This document shows, in pieces, positions 59,046 to 64,000 of a stretch of 64,000 bases of DNA. Source of the DNA: Marivita sp003149565 (GTDB lineage Bacteria > Pseudomonadota > Alphaproteobacteria > Rhodobacterales > Rhodobacteraceae). Position 1 is the stretch's first letter; every line of letters begins with the position of its first letter. The stretch lies in NCBI RefSeq assembly GCF_965216415.1, contig NZ_CBDCFU010000002.1; one strand, 5' to 3'. The notes under the pieces were generated by a model. The model worked only from the letters and a program-made list of their open reading frames with translations, was not told where the DNA came from and did not search any database. The position numbers and the translations under genes were made by a program.

Positions 59046-60689
59046 ATGGTAGTCACAGCCATGTCCAGTGATGCGCCAATTCTCTCTGATGACCCAGCTG
59101 TTTTAAAGGCCATCATCGCCTCTTTGGAGGCGGAGAATGCCAAGCTCTCGGCCACTTTGCGCGCCCATGATCTGCTGGTGCAAACCCTCCGGACGCGGAT
59201 CGCGAAGCTACAGAAACAGGCCTTCGGCAAAAGCTCCGAGAAGATTGAGCGCGAAATCGAGCAACTGGAACTGGCGCTTGAGGACCTGCAGGTCGCGATG
59301 GCGGAGGCAGATGAAGCGGCAGGGCCGGATGACGATGCCGAGGAAGACATCGCCACATCAAGCGACCCCGCCCCAGAAGATAAGCTGCCGCGCCGCCGTC
59401 CACGTATCTCGAAAGATGCACCGCGCGAGCGCCGGGAACTTGACCCAGGTGATCACTGCCCGGATTGCGGCGGTGACCTGCGCGTCCTGGGCGAGGATGT
59501 CAGCGAGTTGATCGACATGATTGCGGCGAAGCTGAAAGTGATCGAGATCGCCCGGATCAAGAAGTCCTGCCGCTGTTGCGAGAAGATCGTGCAGGAACCG
59601 GCTCCGAGCCGTCCGATCCCGCGTTCCATGGCTGGACCCGGCCTTTTGTCTTATATCCTGACGTCCAAGTTCGATGACCACGTCCCGCTCTATCGCCAGC
59701 ATGAGATTTTTGAACGCATGGGCGCTGACATTCCTGACAGCACGCTGGTAGACTGGTGCGGGGCGGCAATGCGGACCTTGGCGCCCCTGATCGAACGCAT
59801 AGAGGCTGACGTGATGGCCAGTGACGTGCTGCACGCCGATGATACTCCCATCCGCGTACTTGACCGGTCTGCCAAATCCAAGGGGCTCGGAAAGGGTGTC
59901 AAACAGGGGCGGATCTGGACCTATGTGCGCGATCAGCGCCCATGGGCCGGGCAAGCGCCGCCGGGGACGGTCTATTACTTCTCAGCTGATCGAAAGGGCG
60001 AACACCCCCGTAAGCATCTGAAAAACAGCGCCGGTATCTTGCAAGCCGATGCTTACACTGGCTTCAAAGCTCTTTATGAGAAACGGGAAGATGGCAGCAT
60101 CCAGTTCCGCGAAGCCGCCTGTTGGGCCCATCTCAGGCGCGACTTCCATGACATTTGGATCGCGACCAAATCCGAGATCGCCAAGGAAGCGCTCTACCGC
60201 ATCGGCAAGCTCTATGACATCGAGCGCGAGATCAAAGGGGTGTCTGCCGACGAACGTTTGGCCATCCGGCAACAGAAGGCCAAACCCAAGGTGGACGCCT
60301 TCCACGCTTGGGCCGAGGCCCAACTGGCGCGCATTCCGGGCAAGAGCGACTTGGCCAAGGCCTTCCGCTATGGCCTCAGCCGCTGGGCCTCCTTCACCCT
60401 GTTCCTAGACGATGGTCGCGTCGCCATCGACAACAATGCCGCCGAGCGCGGCATGCGCCCCATTGGCGTCGGTCGCCGCAACTGGCTTTTTGCGGGATCA
60501 GACACAGGCGGCGAAACCCTCGCCCGCGCAATGACCGTCATCGAAACCGCCAAAATGAACGGGCTCGACCCGCAAGCCTACCTCACAGACGTCCTCAGCC
60601 GCATACACGATCACAAAATCAACCAACTTGATGAGTTACTGCCATGGAACTGGACGCCAGCAGCCGGCGAGGACTGCAAGGCGGCCTAA
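59046..60689 (+). CDS. tnpC: IS66 TnpC transposase
   Basis: A 547-residue DDE transposase. A leucine-rich coiled coil spans residues 20-90, and a zinc-finger-like region contains CPDCGG and CRCCEK near 140-185. The catalytic residues lie in VLHADDTPIRV (Asp), LQADAYTGFKALYE (Asp) and AIDNNAAERGMRPI (Glu), and the C-terminal segment NWLFAGSDTGGETLA is conserved. I start it at ATG 59046. ATG 59061 (MSSDAP) is equally possible, and the ORF beyond 59046 is antisense to nothing but overlaps tnpB. No frameshift is visible. Confidence 0.93.
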   Translation: MVVTAMSSDAPILSDDPAVLKAIIASLEAENAKLSATLRAHDLLVQTLRTRIAKLQKQAFGKSSEKIEREIEQLELALEDLQVAMAEADEAAGPDDDAEEDIATSSDPAPEDKLPRRRPRISKDAPRERRELDPGDHCPDCGGDLRVLGEDVSELIDMIAAKLKVIEIARIKKSCRCCEKIVQEPAPSRPIPRSMAGPGLLSYILTSKFDDHVPLYRQHEIFERMGADIPDSTLVDWCGAAMRTLAPLIERIEADVMASDVLHADDTPIRVLDRSAKSKGLGKGVKQGRIWTYVRDQRPWAGQAPPGTVYYFSADRKGEHPRKHLKNSAGILQADAYTGFKALYEKREDGSIQFREAACWAHLRRDFHDIWIATKSEIAKEALYRIGKLYDIEREIKGVSADERLAIRQQKAKPKVDAFHAWAEAQLARIPGKSDLAKAFRYGLSRWASFTLFLDDGRVAIDNNAAERGMRPIGVGRRNWLFAGSDTGGETLARAMTVIETAKMNGLDPQAYLTDVLSRIHDHKINQLDELLPWNWTPAAGEDCKAA

Positions 60690-60916
60690 ATCGGGCGATT
60701 ACTGTTTGCCTTTGGGTTTGGTTGCCGCTTCATTCCCTCTTACCCCAAATTTCCACCCCAGCCTGTCTTCCCTGAGTTTTCCCGTCGCACCCACCAAATG
60801 CCAGGACTTATAGGATTGCACAGAACGATAATTCTGACGGTACTCCGTTGACTTCTGAACTGCACCTGCCAGCCTTTGGCGACGTGTAAAACGCGACCCC
60901 TCACAAGGATGTAACC

Positions 60917-61162
60917 ATGGCCAACAATCGAAAACCGCCCCGCAAGGTTCACGACTGGGAAATCTCCGAGTACCAAGGTTTCGGTGGAAAAAAGCAAATG
61001 CAGAAAGCTCAGTCGCGCAAGCGTACGCAGGTCAGGGCACGTGAGCAAAGCATCTGGGATAACTTGGCCCCAAAGAAGTACCATGGATTACTGAACCTCA
61101 TCTTGGTTTTGGTCTTTATCGCCGGGATGGTCGTGATCGCAGGTATCAATGGCCACCTCTAA
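60917..61162 (+). CDS. Small island protein with C-terminal membrane anchor
   Basis: An 81-residue protein. The first 55 residues are strongly basic and polar (Lys/Arg/Gln-rich: KKQMQKAQSRKRTQVRAREQ), the last 25 (LLNLILVLVFIAGMVVIAG) form one transmembrane helix. A good AAGGATGTAACC site precedes the ATG. No family recognised. The positive tail could face the cytoplasm and bind nucleic acid or lipid head groups. It stands between the IS66 element and the resolvase gene, with nothing to indicate its partners. Confidence 0.65.
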   Translation: MANNRKPPRKVHDWEISEYQGFGGKKQMQKAQSRKRTQVRAREQSIWDNLAPKKYHGLLNLILVLVFIAGMVVIAGINGHL

Positions 61163-61319
61163 GGAGACACTTCTAGTCGCCTCTTTAGTCACATCAGAGT
61201 GTAACCTGTTGGCGCTGTGACTGTGTTACCAATTCTGCGGTAACAATAGGGTAATTTTACTTGCTAATGTGACTAGAATCACCTTACTCTAGATTCAAAT
61301 GTTACTAGAGGAGGCCAAC
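61163..61319. promoter_or_regulatory. Res-like repeat region upstream of the serine resolvase
   Basis: The AT-rich 157-base spacer carries TGTTACC (61224-61230) and GGTAACA (61239-61245) as a perfect inverted repeat, further GTAAC/GTTAC and GTGACT/AGTCAC words, and GTGA-N6-TCAC at about 61269-61282. Several dimer-sized sites just upstream of a resolvase gene is how res sites are built, and they usually overlap the gene's promoter. Confidence 0.5.
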
Positions 61320-61895
61320 ATGGCTGTTATCGGATACAAGCGCGTTTCGACAGAAGGTCAGAACCTTGACCGCCAAGACCTTGGTGAACTGGACAAGGTA
61401 TTTGAGGAGAAGCTGTCAGGTAAATCTGCAAAGGACCGCCCTGCCCTTCAGGCAATGATTGAATACGCCCGTGAGGGTGACAGTGTTGTGGTTTACTCGA
61501 TTGACCGTCTTGCCCGTGACCTGAGAGACCTTCAGGAGATCATCCAGACCCTTAATGACAAGGGTGTAGCCATCACCTTCCTGAGTGAGCGCCTGACCTT
61601 CTCTGCTGATGCTGACGATGCTTTCGCCAAGCTGCAGCTACAGATGATGGGCGCATTCGCGGAATTTGAAAGAAATATTATTCGCAAAAGACAAGCCGAA
61701 GGTATCGCCAAAGCCAAGGCCAAGGGCGTCTATAAGGGCACCAAGAAGCGCATTGACCGTGAGCGTGTCCACCAACTGAAGGCTGAAGGTTACAGCACCT
61801 ACAAGATTGCTGAAGAGATGGGCATCAGCCGAATGAGTGTGCACCGGATATTGAACACCGAACCGGAACCCAAGAAACAAACAGAAGCTGCATAG
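61320..61895 (+). CDS. Serine recombinase (resolvase/invertase family)
   Basis: A 191-residue small serine recombinase. The nucleophile Ser10 lies in IGYKRVSTEGQNLDRQ, then come YSIDRLARDLRDL near 62 with the catalytic Arg residues, LQMMGAFAEFERNIIRKRQAEGI near 105-127 (E helix) and a C-terminal HTH GYSTYKIAEEMGISRMSVHRIL. Length and layout are those of Tn3-type resolvases or Pin/Hin invertases. ATG 61320 follows GAGGAGGCC. Dimer resolution of the element, or inversion of a nearby segment, is its likely job. Confidence 0.9.
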   Translation: MAVIGYKRVSTEGQNLDRQDLGELDKVFEEKLSGKSAKDRPALQAMIEYAREGDSVVVYSIDRLARDLRDLQEIIQTLNDKGVAITFLSERLTFSADADDAFAKLQLQMMGAFAEFERNIIRKRQAEGIAKAKAKGVYKGTKKRIDRERVHQLKAEGYSTYKIAEEMGISRMSVHRILNTEPEPKKQTEAA

Positions 61896-62027
61896 GGTTT
61901 GTAGTTATCGCCTGAAGGGTCTCGCCATAAACGGATGGGACCCTTGGGATTCTCAGCTGATGAATTTACTCCCGCTGGTTTCCACCTCGGAATCCGGGAA
62001 AAACAAAATAGATGAGACCGCCTTTTG

Positions 62028-62354
62028 TCACTTCGCAGTCAGCTTTGGCTCTGCTCGCAACCCTGAACGCGGCGAACGCACTTCTGTCAGGTTAATCGGT
62101 CGCTCAAAAACCAGTATGTAACCTGTCGCGATAGTCCAAAGACCAAGGGTAAGCACCAACAGGATCAACCGGATCAGCAACAGTGCAAGGTTTGGATTGT
62201 CAGGGATATACTCTGCCAAATTCCAGCCTTCAGCGTTTTCGCGGTTAATGACTGTTTCCAGTTTGCCCCTGTGTGAACCAAATATCAGACCAAGGATGCC
62301 CCCGGCAAAGTTGACCCTGACCACCTTGTTTGTGCGTGCATACATTTCAGCCAT
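62028..62354 (-). CDS. Small two-helix-type membrane protein of unknown function
   Basis: A 108-residue protein. After a short polar start come FAGGILGLIFGSHRGKLETVINRENAEGWNLAEYIPDN, one strong hydrophobic segment LALLLIRLILLVLTLGLWTIATGYILVF (residues 55-82) and a basic tail. The middle resembles a 'signal-transducing loop plus anchor' seen in small bacterial membrane proteins, but I do not know the family. It begins 6 bases after the stop of the large surface-protein gene and is probably co-transcribed with it. Confidence 0.6.
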   Translation of the reverse strand: MAEMYARTNKVVRVNFAGGILGLIFGSHRGKLETVINRENAEGWNLAEYIPDNPNLALLLIRLILLVLTLGLWTIATGYILVFERPINLTEVRSPRSGLRAEPKLTAK

Positions 62355-62360
62355 TATTGT

Positions 62361-64000
62361 TCACGCAAACGGGTTATCCAGTACACCAACAAGCTGCATC
62401 AGGAACTCACCGTTCGATGGATCAAGCGCATCCTGATAGAAACCATCTATTGCTGCCACAGCGTCATTCACGCTTCCCTGAGAGCCATCAAACAGCGCCA
62501 TAGCTGCAGACGCGCTATCAGTGTCAGACATACCCCTATGAACTGCGAAGTAAGCGCCAATATCAACCTTGGTGTCTAGGTATGCCCTATCCGGTGAACC
62601 ATCCTGAACACCCCTCAAGACCTCAAGGATAAACTGGTCGCGGGTAACGTTAGTCTCTTCGCTCCTGTTGAGCATGTCCACCCAGAAGTCAAACCCATCT
62701 TGGTCAGGTATGCGCCCCAAGACATTGTCATATACCGCAGTTACAAAATCAGTGTTAGATGTTCCGTCTGGATAGGTAGCCCGCGTTTCATCCTGATCCA
62801 CGAACAGTGTCGCCATCTCCTCAAGGGTGGTGCCATTGGCAAAGGCAGTTCCCCAGAAGTTTAAACCCACTGCATCAGGCGCACGGTTGAAATAGGCGAT
62901 ATAGAACTCAATGAAGCTCTCGAAGTCTTGTGCATTTAACCCAGTCGCACCGCCAAACTGCTGAAGATCAAACGGCGCACCAGTAAGGTCTGTGTCGAAG
63001 TCAAGAAATTCAATATCTACTAGCGTGTCAGTACCATTACCGTCAGTTCTGCGGTCTTCAATCGTTGTTCCGGTAGGTGAGAGCGTGAGGCTATAGCTGT
63101 TTTGATTGCCTGAGTAGACTGCAGTGTCAATACCCACGCTACCTTCGAGAAGGTCGTTTCCACCACCCCCCGCTATTGTGTCATCACCAAAAAGACCGCT
63201 CAAGACTTCGCTTTCCGAAGTTCCAGAAAGTAAATCATCAATGTCTGAACCAACTATATCTTCACCTGAAAAGGCATCACCAAATACAATGTAGCTAACC
63301 CCACTGTTGCTATCTCTACCAATACTCGCCTTGAACGCACTAACAACGATGTCATCTACACTGTCACCGTTAAAATCGCCAAAACCAGAAACAGCCCAGC
63401 CACTTCGATCATCATCACCAACCCCTTGAAGCCTCAGAACTTCGGCTTCTTCAGCAAAAAACAAATCGACCGTCGCTGCCGACCAACCCCGAACACCGAA
63501 TATAATATAACTCTCACCAGATAGATTCACGCCGTTAGGATCAGCGTTTGGCGCACCAATCAATATGTCCTGCAAGCCATCATTATTGAAGTCGCCTGCA
63601 CCACTAACTGAAAATCCACTCGAGTCTTGCTCATTAACTCCTACAATATGAAAGCCATTGCTACCATTAAGAGAAGACACATCAATAGTTGGATCACTCC
63701 AATCTTGTTTCCCAAAGACAACATAACTCTCCCCGGCTCGTCTCAATCCTTCAGGACTAGCCACTGAAGCACCAAAGATAACGTCATCTAAACCGTCACC
63801 GTTAATGTCGCCTAGACCAGAAACAGCCACTCCGCTACTAGTCATACCACCGGGTACGCCCGAAACGGAGAAGCCTTCTGAACTGTCCATTGCACTCAAA
63901 CTAATTAGACTAGACCAATCGGCGCGACCAAATATCACGTTTGTTCCAACCAATAGATCGTCGAGGCCGTCCCCGTTGACATCGCCTGCACCAGAAAACG
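62361..64000 (-). CDS. Large FG-GAP/RTX/DUF4214 surface or secreted protein (5' part beyond window)
   Basis: The frame is open from the stop at 62361 to the window edge, about 546 codons. The N-terminal visible part has FG-GAP (integrin-like) repeats with the calcium motif D-x-N-x-D-G-x-D-D, for example GDINGDGLDDVIFG, GDFNNDGLQDILIG and GDFNGDSVDDIVV. Next is a short RTX-like piece LFGDDTIAGGGGNDLLEG. The last 190 residues are a DUF4214 domain with FYIAYFNRAPDAVGLNFW. This order is typical of type I-secreted, calcium-binding adhesins or S-layer-like proteins. It is AT-richer than the chromosome. The true start lies outside the window. Confidence 0.85.
   Translation of the reverse strand, partial: FSGAGDVNGDGLDDLLVGTNVIFGRADWSSLISLSAMDSSEGFSVSGVPGGMTSSGVAVSGLGDINGDGLDDVIFGASVASPEGLRRAGESYVVFGKQDWSDPTIDVSSLNGSNGFHIVGVNEQDSSGFSVSGAGDFNNDGLQDILIGAPNADPNGVNLSGESYIIFGVRGWSAATVDLFFAEEAEVLRLQGVGDDDRSGWAVSGFGDFNGDSVDDIVVSAFKASIGRDSNSGVSYIVFGDAFSGEDIVGSDIDDLLSGTSESEVLSGLFGDDTIAGGGGNDLLEGSVGIDTAVYSGNQNSYSLTLSPTGTTIEDRRTDGNGTDTLVDIEFLDFDTDLTGAPFDLQQFGGATGLNAQDFESFIEFYIAYFNRAPDAVGLNFWGTAFANGTTLEEMATLFVDQDETRATYPDGTSNTDFVTAVYDNVLGRIPDQDGFDFWVDMLNRSEETNVTRDQFILEVLRGVQDGSPDRAYLDTKVDIGAYFAVHRGMSDTDSASAAMALFDGSQGSVNDAVAAIDGFYQDALDPSNGEFLMQLVGVLDNPFA

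Larger units (their letters stand above)
58185..60702 (+). mobile_element. Complete IS66-family insertion sequence with 8-bp target duplication
   Basis: The ends are GTAACCGCCCGATTAG at 58185 and, inverted, GTAATCGCCCGATTTAG ending at 60702. They are flanked by TGTTTGCC at 58177-58184 and again at 60703-60710, a perfect 8-base target duplication as expected for IS66. The 2518-base element contains tnpA, tnpB and tnpC in the standard order, all apparently intact, so it may be recent and active. Confidence 0.95.

Overview
The window looks like chromosome of a marine alphaproteobacterium of the roseobacter group (Rhodobacterales). The basis is GC-rich coding sequence with tightly overlapping ATGA/GTGA gene junctions, an acs-adk-DUF4212-actP acetate block, a GAPDH/ArsJ pair, an IorAB-type hydroxylase and a MPKYLQKR-type tyrosine integrase. 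No rRNA gene, complete tRNA gene or CRISPR array was seen. The last 9 kb is visibly more AT-rich and is a mobile island.

Layout. 1-8.1 kb: hydroxycinnamate activation (feruloyl-CoA synthase, HSD10-like dehydrogenase, MarR), a DUF3237 protein, a class IV aminotransferase with an iron alcohol dehydrogenase, then the arsenate-detoxifying gapdh-arsJ pair. 8.3-16.4 kb: an unusual EPSP synthase, the DabAB inorganic-carbon uptake system with a divergent NhaR-like LysR regulator, and adenine deaminase. 16.9-25.6 kb: acetate block of acetyl-CoA synthetase, adenylate kinase, DUF4212/ActP symporter, a cNMP/CBS/DUF294 protein and a membrane-anchored DEDDh exonuclease. 25.6-31 kb: TctCBA transporter, LysR, TauE/SafE exporter, GST.

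31-38.7 kb holds the most interesting metabolic block: one minus-strand gene set for a non-housekeeping succinate-dehydrogenase/fumarate-reductase-like complex, a divergent two-subunit class I fumarase-like hydratase, a cytoplasmic sulfite-oxidase-family molybdoenzyme and a TPP decarboxylase. Next to the tricarboxylate-type importer and TauE exporter this suggests an undescribed route for a substituted C4-dicarboxylate. A sulfonated one such as sulfosuccinate is my leading guess. 38.9-46.1 kb: IorAB molybdenum hydroxylase, RhlE-like helicase, DUF4149, UbiG-like and NnrU/ICMT-like methyltransferases, renalase-like oxidoreductase. 46.3-54.9 kb: XRE-cupin regulator divergent from a two-component flavin monooxygenase operon (LLM, GST, flavin reductase, formamidase-like hydrolase, NTF2-like), then a VOC protein, LysR, PPOX-like protein, periplasmic hydrolase and PhzF protein.

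54.97 kb to the window end: an integrative island. It starts at a displaced 3' end of a serine-type tRNA gene beside a tyrosine integrase. It carries a 506-residue protein with a winged-helix-like N-terminus and family-A-polymerase-like motifs, a complete IS66 element with a perfect 8-bp target duplication, a serine resolvase with a res-like upstream region, two small membrane proteins and the 3' part of a large FG-GAP/RTX/DUF4214 surface protein that runs off the window.
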